Part shown: positions 1 to 9,660 of the stretch, piece by piece
How positions within the stretch are numbered: position 1 is the first letter of the stretch
Layout of the letters: each line of letters starts with the position of its first letter
Source of the DNA: Lingula anatina
Taxonomy: Eukaryota; Brachiopoda; Lingulata; Lingulida; Lingulidae
Direction: 5' to 3'
Assembly: GCF_001039355.2 (NCBI RefSeq)
Contig: NW_019774681.1
Span: forward strand, 504,923-538,223
DNA: 33,301 nt
The notes under the pieces: model-generated
The model's input: only the letters and a program-made list of their open reading frames with translations
Databases searched by the model: none
What the model was told of the DNA's origin: nothing
Made by a program: the position numbers and the translations under genes

Positions 1-100
1 CAGAACTCGATTATGGCGATTCTCAATAGAGCTCCCACTGACAACTGCAAGGAGAAGAGGGCCACATCTACGCTTTAGCTACTTCGGTCAATCCTTGGTG

Positions 101-253
101 CCAGCGAGTCCTGCCATAGCCTGTCTACGAGTTGGCTGCATTGGGGAGCGTCCAGCGAGTCCTGCCATGGTCTGTCTACGAGTCGGCTGCATTGGGGAAG
201 CGTCCAGCGAGTCTGCTAAGGTCTGTCTACGAGGTGGCTGCATTGGGGAAGCG
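101..253 (+). repeat. 52-bp minisatellite, three units (first copy)
   Basis: Units start with CCAGCGAGTC at 101, 152 and 204 and share CTGTCTACGAG and TGCATTGGGG. The first unit is one base shorter. The second array copy has a single unit at 463-513. Because 52 is not a multiple of three, each extra unit moves the reading frame by one. Confidence 0.85.
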
Positions 254-722
254 TTCAAGGCATGTGGTGTTCCACTGAAATGGAAAACCCTTACAGGTAA
301 GCCTGACTGCAGAGTGCTGACATAGGTAGGAAAAGTCATTAATCCGTTTTTCTTTCTGTTTACAGAACTCGATTATGGCGATTCTCGACAGAGCTCCCAC
401 CGACAACTGCAAGGAGAAGAGGGCCACATCTACGCTTCAGCTACGTCGATCAATCCTTGGTGCCAGCGAGTTCTCCCATGGTCTGTCTAAGAGGTGGCTG
501 CATTGTGGGAGCGTTCAAGGCATGTGGTGTTCCACTGAGATGGAAAACCCATAAAGGTAAGCCTGACTGCAGAGTGCTGACATAGGTAGGAAAAGTCATT
601 AATCCGTTTTTCTTTCTGTTTACAGAACTCGATTATGGCGATTCTCGATAGAGCTCCCACTGACAACTGCAAGGAGAAGAGGGCCACATCTACGCTTCAG
701 CTATGTCGATCAATCTTTGGTG

Positions 723-930
723 CCAGCGAGTCCTGCCATGGTCTGTCTAAGAGGTGGTTGCATTGGGGAAGCGTCCAGCGAGTCCTGCCATGGTCTGTCT
801 ACGAGTCGGCTGCATTGGGGAAGCGTCCAGCGAGTCCTGCCATGGTCTGTCTACAAGTCGGCTGCATTTGGGAAGCGTCCAGCGAGTCGTGCAATGGTCT
901 GTCTACGAGTCGGCTGCATTGGGGAAGCGT
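723..930 (+). repeat. 52-bp minisatellite, four units (third copy)
   Basis: Four units start at 723, 775, 827 and 879, each exactly 52 bp apart and nearly identical. The block is open in several frames: 635-970, 717-1001 and 754-954 all read through. These overlapping ORFs come from the repeat composition and should not be counted as separate genes. Confidence 0.9.
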
Positions 931-1415
931 CCGAGGCATATGGTGTTTTACTGAGATGGAAACCCCTTAAAGGTAAGCCAGGTTATTGGGGAGAGAAATA
1001 GACTAAAATGTTTTTTTTTTCAGTTGCAGTCTTTGCCATAAACTTTTCATCTTACTGGTCATTCGGACCTCAACTTTCCCCAAAACTACTGGTCTGAGTC
1101 AAGATTAACTGGTCCGAATACAAATTTTAATTAAACTGGACTGGATTGCACTTATTAACAAGACCTTGACATTTTTAGAATTATGATGTAACAGTTACAT
1201 TAAAAATTAAATCAAATCAAAAGTTTTTTGAAAATTTAAAAAATCTTATGGTCATATGACCAATTTAAACATTCTGACAAATCTACTTGTCCGAACTATA
1301 ATTAATGTTAGTCATTGATTACACATAAAATCATAAAATAGACATATTGAAACAACAAAGGGTTGGTAATTCAATAAACAGTCTTAAAAATAATTGGAAG
1401 GGGTTACCATTTTAG

Positions 1416-1581
1416 AGAATAAAAGAAAAGGAGATGAGACCCTGGAAATTGCAACTTGAAAACTAAGCGGCTGGACAGCAAGAAGTACAGGGACTTGATA
1501 GTGCTGGGTTTGCCTTGGAAGAGCACAGAAGATGACATGAAGGCTTACTTCTCAAAGTTTGGTGAAGTCATCGTGGCACAG
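1416..1581 (+). pseudogene. TDP-43 (TARDBP)-like exon fragment with a frameshift
   Basis: The block is bounded by an acceptor-like TTTTAG (ends 1415) and a donor (CAG then GTAGGG at 1582). Its first part reads [13 protein letters not shown]. After position 1456 the match continues in another frame as [17 protein letters not shown], then [20 protein letters not shown]. This is the stretch of TDP-43 just before RRM1 plus the start of RRM1 (human: [20 protein letters not shown]). A single missing base near 1457, where ACT is followed by TG AAA, breaks the frame. An ACT-GTG-AAA original would give the expected T-V-K. I found no exons for the rest of RRM1, RRM2 or the C-terminal domain downstream. 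I call it a pseudogene fragment; a sequencing error in a real exon cannot be excluded. Confidence 0.7.
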
Positions 1582-1823
1582 GTAGGGCCTACTCATTGCT
1601 ACTCGTTAAGATCACTGATATGGGCTTCATGAAAAAAGTTTCTTTAAAGTTAGTCTTTAGTTTTTGACCAAAAGGATTAAAATGGAGCAGTCATGAGTTA
1701 TTACTTGTAACAAATGATTGCAATTTAGATCTTCTAATATAACTAATTACCATTTAGAGTGAACTGCTTATGACGCAGACTGCTTTAAATACACGATTTA
1801 TTGGAATTAAACGAACTAATGCT

Positions 1824-1991
1824 ATTTTTCCTTTCTGTTTACAGAATTCGATTATGGCAAATCCAGATAGAGCTCCCATTTTTCGTAAGAAGATTCCAGC
1901 CATGGTCTGTTTATAAGGTGGCTGCATGGGGGAACATCGGAAGCATATGGTGTTCCTCGGAAATGGAAACCTTCCATGGAAGCCGTAAAAG
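1824..1991 (+). repeat. Fourth, diverged copy of the exon-like repeat
   Basis: It starts with the same pyrimidine tract and acceptor (TTTCCTTTCTGTTTACAG, ends 1844), then AATTCGATTATGGC, and ends AAAAG before GTAAC at 1992. It has one degenerate minisatellite-like unit (CCATGGTCTGTTTATAAGGT) and lies downstream of the TDP-43-like fragment, separated from the main array. One frame reads VAAWGNIGSIW, which recalls the GWGN of the TDP-43 N-terminal domain. That match is too short to prove homology. Confidence 0.65.
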
Positions 1992-4900
1992 GTAACTCAT
2001 GTTATCGCGGAGAATAATACACTAAAGTCATTTTACCTTACAAAATTCTTGAGATAAAGCCCTTAGCCACATTAATTATACAGCTCACTTTCACAAGGCA
2101 GTGCATCTTCCCTTTGACTCACTTCTGGACTAAAAAAATTAAGATTAGTGGGTTGGGTAGGGAGAAAGGATAAATAGGGAAACTAATGTCTTCTAAATTT
2201 CCGTTTTAAAGTTGAGGCAGGTAGCATTGGTGAGCGCCTTGCCTGATGATGGTCCATTTTCATAAGTTTAAAATGGAGAAAGCGATGTCAGCATTTGGAA
2301 TTTCAAGAGTCCTTGCCTAGTTGTAATATCATTGGAATTTAGGACCCTTTAATGTAAGTTATAGGCCAGGGTAGAGAGTAAAAAATGATCTTAATCGTCA
2401 TTTATTCTATAGATATTACAAATCTTTTGTCGATGCAAATTCAACAAACTGGGCATTTTGTGCAACGCCTTAGACAAAATTGTCTTAATTAGACCGTTTT
2501 GAAACAGTTGTCTAAATGTAGACATTTTTGTTTTTTATTTACAATATACTCAAGAAAATTCATATAGCAGACGTTTTAGAATCCAAAGCCCTTTCAATTT
2601 GTCATAAACTTGCAAAAAAAAAAAAAAAACGTGAAAAAAATCATTTTAGTGGTCAAAAGCTTTTAATTTGTCACAATTTTGCAAAAGAAAATCACTCAAG
2701 TAAAATATTTTGACATCCTATCGGCCAACTTTCAGATCTTCACCAGTTTCAATGTGACACACGTGGCGTTGTCACTGGTCTAGAATACCAGAAGCTACTA
2801 CCCCCAACCTCGCCCTTGTGGTACTAAGAGGCAATCGTACAGGTGAGCATGTATTTTCATCTGTTTATATTGTTCAGATTGTTAGGGGTTTTCGCGTTTC
2901 ATATTCCTTCCTTTATCCCTCTTATTTTCTAGTCACTTTCTTTTTGTAGAATATTAGCACTCTCCTAAATCATACTGTGGTTTTGTGTTATTTTATAGAA
3001 ATAAAATGAAATAAAATAAAATAATCGTGTTAAGAACCAAAGCATTATGAAACATAAAAATACTTGCTACAGGTAACGATGTGTAAATACCAGTGACATA
3101 CATGTTCTTTGTTGCAATTACTGCAAGTTTTCAATTACTTTTCATACCTTGTTTGAAATGTTACATTTCATTTGTAGGCTACGATATGGCAGTTTTCCAG
3201 GAATAATGCCCGAACGCAAATGCCATCAATCCTAGCCAAAATGTCCAAGATGTGAAACACTTAATAGCGCTAGCATCGAACCCCTGTAGCCACTTTCATT
3301 GATGATCGGACGTCCTAGCAGTCTTGGTTTTTTAAGAACACAGCTTGTCTGCAAAAAATTGAGAATGTGGAATGGTAATGAAGAGCAATGTACTGAATGT
3401 AAGAGGAATACAACCTAATAATGTACTCGGGCCTTTTATATATTGATAATATTTGAGCTTCATATGTCACAGATATGAGTTGGGTGTAATGTTTTTAGTA
3501 AGTTCTATTTTTTCACTTAGACGACGAAACATTTTATTCCAAAAGCTTAAGAGAAAACTGACGGTCAGTATGGTCATCCATAATTCCATAAATGTTCAAT
3601 TGAATAAGATGAATTGTGGTTCTGTGTGAAAATTTTAAGTCTGCCTCTACAGTTATTATTAAAACTTGAAATAGAATATCCAGTTGCTTTATCCACATCT
3701 CAATGCAGATAAGTTTTCGCCTGCAAAACATTGGTATTACCACCACTTATGGTCGTCTGTGCTTTATTTCAATCTTAGTGATGTAGTCATTTTTCAAATT
3801 TGTGCTTTTGATGATGTGGAGTTGTTCGTCAGTATAGCGTTTGAGAAGATCATAATCCGCACACTAACCTCGACTAACCCTCACATCTTTGTAAAATCCG
3901 ACTTGATGTAAAGGCTTTTACATGAAGAGGTTTTACATTGACAGCTTGTGCAAAATCTATAATGAAATATTTTACGTTTGAGAAAATATTTCATTATATT
4001 TTTTGTACACAGTCTGCTCCTCGTGAGGGATGGCTGGGTGCACACAGTCATCTCTCAAGATTGAGGATCGCACATTACTAATATTATGATTTTCTCAAGT
4101 GTTATAGTTGACAAATATATCCAATTCATCATATATGCACCTTTTTCCTCCGGACCCAAAAATTCATATTGAAATTTGCATGGACGGTCATACGGTGTAA
4201 TATGAAATATGTTGAAGCAGGCTTGCCTTATTCTTTACTTGTATCATACAGGTAGTTGCGATTTCAAGGCAAAATTACATTTGAGAAACTTTATTTTAAA
4301 CAGTTATATGTCAAAGTTTAATTTCAATCATTGAGGTGTTTCTTTCAGTAGGAATTACATGTACTTTGGTAAATACTTGTGCTTCATCTTGTGTACCAGT
4401 ATAGTGTATATAGAGAATGGTTTGCAATCACGAGAAAAAGTTCATTCAGGTGCACCATGCTGTCTAAAATGGGACGATATTTATGAACTGCAAGGCGACA
4501 TGCCAATAAAAAACTGAAGTTATCATGTTTTAAAGACTGAAGCATCCGGGCGTGGGCATTTTCCCGGCATTCCCCACGAAGGGTTTAGACGGTTTTTTTC
4601 CCCACGGCCCAAGGGCATGGGGTACTACCATTTATTGATTCATTGCATTTACATAATTCATTAATGATTACTTAAGTACTTCTGAAATTGAATGTTACTG
4701 TATATAATAGTTGAATAAAACTATATTCTCCTAATTTTCTTTTTGTTTAAAAAAAAAAAAAACCGAGGCGTGCGCAGATGGAAAAATTATCATCAGACTT
4801 GCAAATTAATTGAAATGGAGTTGCATGCCTATGCACGTGGCTCGTTTAATTATATTTTCAATTACCCCTTCTCACTTGAACTTAATTTAAGATTTGGTGA

Positions 4901-7900
4901 TTTGTGTCACATAGATTTCTTCCATAAAACTAGGCAATGTCCAGGTTAAAAAAATTATTTTTAGTTTTAGAAATAAAACTGCGGTGTTGCGTAACTTTTT
5001 CTCTGGGCATAACTCGAGCCGATACCCACACTATCCCGAGTCGGATTAGAGCCCCTAGAATCAACTATCTTACATAAATATATCCTGCTGTAGATGTAAG
5101 AATCGAGCACCTTTTGTTGTTAGTGAAGGGGTACCTATATAATGGCGAATCCAGGATTTCCTAGAGGGGGGTTCGTTTTTATTGATTCCCCCTACCCCAC
5201 GAAAAAAAGCACTTTTTAAAATTCAGTGCGTTGACGGAACGATTCGAATTGAGCATTAAATAAATTATTTATAAATTAATATATTAACAATAAACTCACT
5301 AAATTCACGATGCAGGACTCGAATATTTTTGATATGTAAGAATTTTTCATGCTCGATTAACAGACCATATCTAAGATGATCTCGCGTCATAATCAGCTAT
5401 GGCGGTGTTAAGAGAGGCATTTATATACAGAACAGTCGAACAGTAGATCGATGGCATTGAAAATCACAGCCTCGCAATAGAGAATTCCTGTTTAAATATA
5501 AAATTTTGCATACTTCAAGGTGACTTATTACCGTTTACATCCACAGAAAGGCAGCCAGTTGGGACATTCGATGCCACTCGCGCTTTACTCGGCTTGGAAA
5601 CTTATATTTCGATCGTTATATTTCAAACGAATGCAGCTGCAGGTTATAAAACCCATCCGTGAGAAATTCACCAAACAATTTCACATCGCTACCAATTCCG
5701 TCTTTAAAAAAAAACATGAATTTATACTAGTCTGTGTTGCGTAGAGTCCTGTTTTGGTCGGTTAAAACAATTATTTTAATCATTAAATCTAACAAAAATT
5801 ATTCTGACATATATTTTTAGTTTAGAGAGGTGAAATTCGTAATTTTACTCTTCTTGGTAATTTTTATCATAATTTTATCATTAATTATAATTACATTAAT
5901 TACAAGGCGATAAGCGCGACGCTAATTTCCAAAACAGCGGCAAATGCATGATTACAATTTTATAAAGGTAAACAAGACATAATAAATACACCTTTGTTAG
6001 CTGTTTGTTGGTTTTAACGTTCACTGGTTTACCAACAATAAATTTACTTTTCTAATTTAACCTAACAGTAACAACGAGGATTTATTTTGTGTGAAAAAAG
6101 TGTAAAGACTGTGACAAGAGTGAGTGAAACCAACTTTCGATCTCAGTCTTTTTAAGCAATTTCTAAAGAGGCGTATTTTTCCGGATAAATGCCATCGATA
6201 ATATATACGATCTAAACCGTGACTCGTGGTTTTCGGGATTTTCGACGTGCATTGTCAGTGAGGTATGAATAAAGGTTATTTGATGTGATTTGCGAATGGT
6301 GATTTTATTTTCCGCGAACTGTGATCACTACCTCCCACCAGTGGGATCCTCCTCTCTCTGCATGTGCGTGTGCTTGCTTGTGTACTTAAAGTAAGCATGT
6401 TTGTGTTTTTGCGTGAGTGCGAGAATAACGTATGTAGTAATGGCCACTAATGGACGCTACATCGCTGAGAGATAATTTGAAAATAACTTAATTCGTATCG
6501 TCAAACAAGGCAAGGGAGCAGGTTAAAACCTGGCGCCAAAATATGCATAGCATTCTCCCGCAAATTAATGGGAATACAGCTCCCAGAAGTGTTTACAATT
6601 ATAATGAAGATATTTTGAGAATTATTATTTTAGTTTTGTTATTTTCAAAAATTAAGCTGTTCTCTTCAGTTTTTGTCCCAAACCTTTTTGGCCTCCTCTC
6701 GTAGCGTAGCGTGTAAATGTCAGGTTCACTGCACGACTATATTTAATATCCGCCATTCATTAATATGCTACTAAATCTATCAACTTCTCTCCTTATGCAC
6801 GAGTCATCAAAATTCTAGAATATAAAAGATTTCAAAATAGTATTTTATTAATGTTATTTTATTTACAGCACTGAAGCAAGACAGACCTTTGATCCTGCAG
6901 TGACATATGTATTTGGCGTACTTGTCAGATTCACAAGCATTAAAACTAAAACCACCTAAAACACAAAACCCACTTATACAGCATTACCATCATACAAGTC
7001 TGAAATAAAATTGGATATATTCAACTAAAATTACCTCGTGTGTTACGAAGCATTGAACAGGGCATGCCTTCATGAAATTTTGAACATTTTCCCTTTTTTA
7101 GATACCCTTTGTTCACATTGGTGTTTATACTTAGACTGTCCAATACTAACATTGGATTGAAAAGAAGTTGTACACAGAAAATGGGTACCAAGGACGTCAA
7201 AAATGGCATAATTCACAAACTGTTATATATAGTAACTGGAGGGCTCCCAAATGCCCACATTTTTTTTGAAAATGCATACAAGTCAATTTTGAAATACTTA
7301 TCCTGTTGAATAACTTGTAATAAATAGGTATTCCTAAAAAAGTTTTTTAAATGTAACAATATGAACCATTATTAGACAGTTCTATGTAAAAGTCTTTGGC
7401 TTCACTATAAAATATTTATAATATACAATGTATCCTAGATTCAACTTCCATATAAAATTTCAAACATTTTTTGAACACAGGGTCACAGTTACAACAAAAA
7501 CGTAATAGTGCCACAACCTTCTTGGGCATAACATTTTGTTGCAGACAACATTCAGATGCTACATTTAGCAACTCTGTTTGTTCTGTAGCTCTGCATCCTG
7601 GGACATTGTTCATCTACCCAATCCACATAACTGGCCTCCTACTTATATACACTGTTCACTATCGATAACGAGGACTTCTGTTCCTGTACCTAAAATGAAA
7701 ATATTGCTTATGTTTAACCTTGGTGCTACAATCTTCTTTCTGGGTAAATTTTATCATGATGTATGAATGCATTTTTTAGAAGTATGAAACTCCTGAATAA
7801 CTTGTGAGTGAAGAACAATACTACATGCTCTAAAACATCATATGAATTTTAATAGGTAATGGTGTGCAGACCAATATATCAAATCTGGTAAGAAAATTTC

Positions 7901-7902
7901 CC
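1992..7902. other. About 5.9 kb with no recognisable gene
   Basis: This is AT-rich, with only short ORFs (up to about 75 codons) that I do not recognise. It contains a poly-A-rich near-duplication around 2580-2700 (AATTTGTCATAAACTTGC and AATTTGTCACAATTTTGC), an AAATAAAATG-type low-complexity run near 3000, and an exon-like block at 2736-2842 bounded by TTTCAG and GTGAGC with a stop in each forward frame I checked. The stretch near 5143-5215 (ATGGCGAATCCAGGATTTCC then GGGGGG) resembles the kind of sequence found in dispersed invertebrate repeats. The right part may include the 3' UTR of the minus-strand SR gene. Confidence 0.55.
3958..3998. repeat. Perfect 16-bp inverted repeat (hairpin)
   Basis: TATAATGAAATATTTT at 3958-3973 is the exact reverse complement of 3983-3998, with a 9-base loop. 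It is AT-only apart from one G:C pair, so it may be a cruciform-prone spacer or the core of a small palindromic element. No gene adjoins it. Confidence 0.8.
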
Positions 7903-9078
7903 TCACCCAGGTCTCTCATCTCTCATATCTCTAGCACCCCTGTCTCTGTAATCCCTAGTTGGAGGGTAGTCCCGGCCAAAGTCTCTTCCTCCCCTAGTTG
8001 GTGGCGGCGGTGGTGGTGGTGGTGACCTGTTGTGGTAACAATCATTTAATATGCACATTAAACTACACAATTATAACGTTCGTGGACAACAAACTAACTC
8101 TGAACACGTTCGTTGCTGAAGACACCCCCAAAGTCGATGATATGGTTGCACTTCCGTAGGCTGCTGATGTGTGAAGGATGAAGCGAAGAAAATATAAGGA
8201 AAAGACATAAGAAGCGGTGCCAGTGTGGATGCCCATTCTTCCTGGTGAACGCTGATCACTGAAACAAAACTATATTTCTGATTAATGAAAAGTTGCACAG
8301 GGGGAAGTAACAAGCCGAAGAATGAGCTGCTCCTCCATGCTTTTAAATCGTAGGTTGAAGGAAACATGGTTGAATTGATTTAGGATTCCACCATGCCAAC
8401 AAGCAAGGGATAATTCACACCTTATTGAAAGCATGATGATCAGATGAAATGTTCGCCGGATAAACTCTTTACATGCTAGATGTAATCACCTTAACAGATT
8501 CCCAGATGCAAGGGCGCAGACTTATTGCCAACCAATGCTTCCACCAGTGACACATGTATAAGCTTTCAATATATCACTGCAATTTTGTTGCATGCTGTAA
8601 TGCAACATGGTTTACATAAACATGTGCAAACAACGTCAGGGAAATTTGGAGACTCAGCCAAGATTTATAACTCCTACATCCATTTCCAGATGAAAAAGGA
8701 ACCAATTTACTTTAAAGGAATGTCACAGTGGTGAACGTAGAAGATCCCTTCCCTCAAGTGAAGGCGAGACGAAGACAGGTGGTGCTTATTTTCTAACCTT
8801 ACTGACTTACAACTGAAGTAACACCGCAGTGTGCAATTCTGGGATGACAAAAGGCAGTAGATGCACTCCCAGAAAAGTAGATTCAGCCAGTANCGGACTG
8901 CTCTTTCTGCTTCCCTTGTAGTAGAAAACTCCAAGAATGCAAATCCTGGTGGATTATGCGCCACCCAAACATCCATCAACTTTCCAAATCTTGAGAATTC
9001 CTTTTCCAGCTCATCCTTGCGAACGTTTGCCAGAAGATCTCCGACATAAACCCGCCGGCCTGTACCTTTGTTTGACAT
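7903..9078 (-). CDS. SR-family splicing factor, SRSF3/Rsf1-type RRM; incomplete
   Basis: Two exons are visible. The first (9091-8894, start codon at 9078) encodes 61 residues of an RRM: RNP2 VYVGDL at residues 10-15, a V-W-V-A-H-N segment, and RNP1 PGFAFLEF at 44-51. The form NPPGFAFxEF is typical of SRSF3/SRSF7 and Drosophila Rbp1/Rsf1, which bind RNA in pre-mRNA splicing. Its acceptor is a T-rich tract ending CAG at 9092, so a non-coding 5' exon lies upstream. If the ambiguous base at 8893 is G, the donor reads CG|GTACTG. The last exon (8026-7903) encodes S, eight prolines and an R/D/Y/G-rich tail ending DERPG then TGA. The second RRM half (beta4 and the VRVE-type strand, about 30 residues) is missing from the 866 bp between them. 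Direct joining keeps the frame but gives a truncated RRM, so an exon may be lost, unassembled or too diverged to see. Neighbour CRIPT is divergent. Confidence 0.7.
8027..8893 (-). other. Interval between the two visible SR-gene exons
   Basis: This should contain the exon for the second half of the RRM, but I could not read one on the minus strand. One acceptor-like site (TTTTGTTTCAG on the minus strand, near 8263) is followed by an open stretch starting DQRSPGRMG, with no good donor and no RRM resemblance. Confidence 0.5.
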
Positions 9079-9091
9079 GGGTATAACTTTT

Positions 9092-9660
9092 CTGAAAAAA
9101 AAAAAAATTAAAAATGGATTTAACAGCCTTAGGAATAACCGTCGTATAGCTTCTATAGTTTGACAATATAAATATCAAGGAAAACGTTAGGACAGTAGTT
9201 ACACCAGGTACGAGGCGAGGATATATACTTAGGAAAAACAAAAACAAACATGTGCGTATACGACTGCGGTAAGATTAAGTAAACAGATTCAGCTCTAGAT
9301 GGTGGTTTGAAGATATTACTGCTTTCGTGAAACAATATTTTACCTTTTCTTAACGACTTCAAATGTGGATTTTCAGGACAATACGGCGAGGGGCTTCTCG
9401 TAAATAATCATGGAGCGCGATTACATCGAATGAAGAGCATGTAGTGCGGAACGGAAAGAAAAAGAAAACAAAACATCTCGTTATTATTTAATTAATCTTA
9501 CTATAAGAAATCAATTAACATAAAATAAATGACATTAAAGTTAAGTTAAACACTTGTTTTTAGCTAAGTATTACATTAATTCAACTACAGAAACAAGGAA
9601 GGGTCTATTTTTAGATGCAATCGTACACAAGTTCAAGGACGTTGACAGACGGACAGCAAA
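9092..9660. promoter_or_regulatory. Shared upstream region of the SR gene and CRIPT
   Basis: The SR gene runs left and CRIPT runs right, so their 5' ends share this 0.57-kb interval. It must also contain the SR gene's non-coding first exon. No TATA box stands out. The divergent arrangement suggests a bidirectional promoter, which is an inference from gene order. Confidence 0.5.

Larger units (their letters stand above)
1..1000 (+). repeat. Tandem array of three exon-like repeat copies
   Basis: Three copies begin at about 1, 363 and 623 with CAGAACTCGATTATGGCGAT. The second and third are preceded by the same pyrimidine tract ending TTTCTGTTTACAG, which looks like a 3' splice site. Each copy ends in a stretch such as AACCCTTAAAG followed by GTAAGC, which looks like a 5' splice site, and the first two are followed by the same intron-like spacer (CCTGACTGCAGAGTGCTGAC). 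Copies differ mainly in the number of internal 52-bp units (3, 1 and 4), which accounts for the 362-bp and 260-bp spacings. No copy has one long clean coding frame. The splice-like borders suggest duplicated exons of a decayed gene. A link to the N-terminal exon of a TDP-43-like gene is my inference from the neighbouring fragment and short matches only. Confidence 0.75.

Noticed and set aside
635-1001. Overlapping ORFs in the first kilobase as genes
   Set aside because: They are produced by the 52-bp repeat being open in all frames. No single frame is kept between array copies.
2736-2842. Exon-like block bounded by TTTCAG and GTGAGC
   Set aside because: It has stops in the frames read and no convincing protein match. 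A faint likeness to the TDP-43 N-terminal segment is too weak to claim.
5822-5845. GAGAGGTGAAATTC resembling part of 18S rRNA
   Set aside because: The match is only about 14 bases and the flanks do not continue the rRNA sequence.
6525-6545. TGGCGCCAAAA as an LTR-retrotransposon primer binding site
   Set aside because: No LTR pair, polypurine tract or gag/pol coding was found around it.
7416-7668. Opposed 65-codon ORFs near 7.5 kb
   Set aside because: There is no recognisable domain or splice context; they probably lie in the 3' UTR or flank of the SR gene.
8071-8367. Minus-strand 98-codon ORF as a middle exon of the SR gene
   Set aside because: Neither this frame nor the adjacent DQRSPGRMG frame resembles the missing RRM half, and no consensus donor follows.
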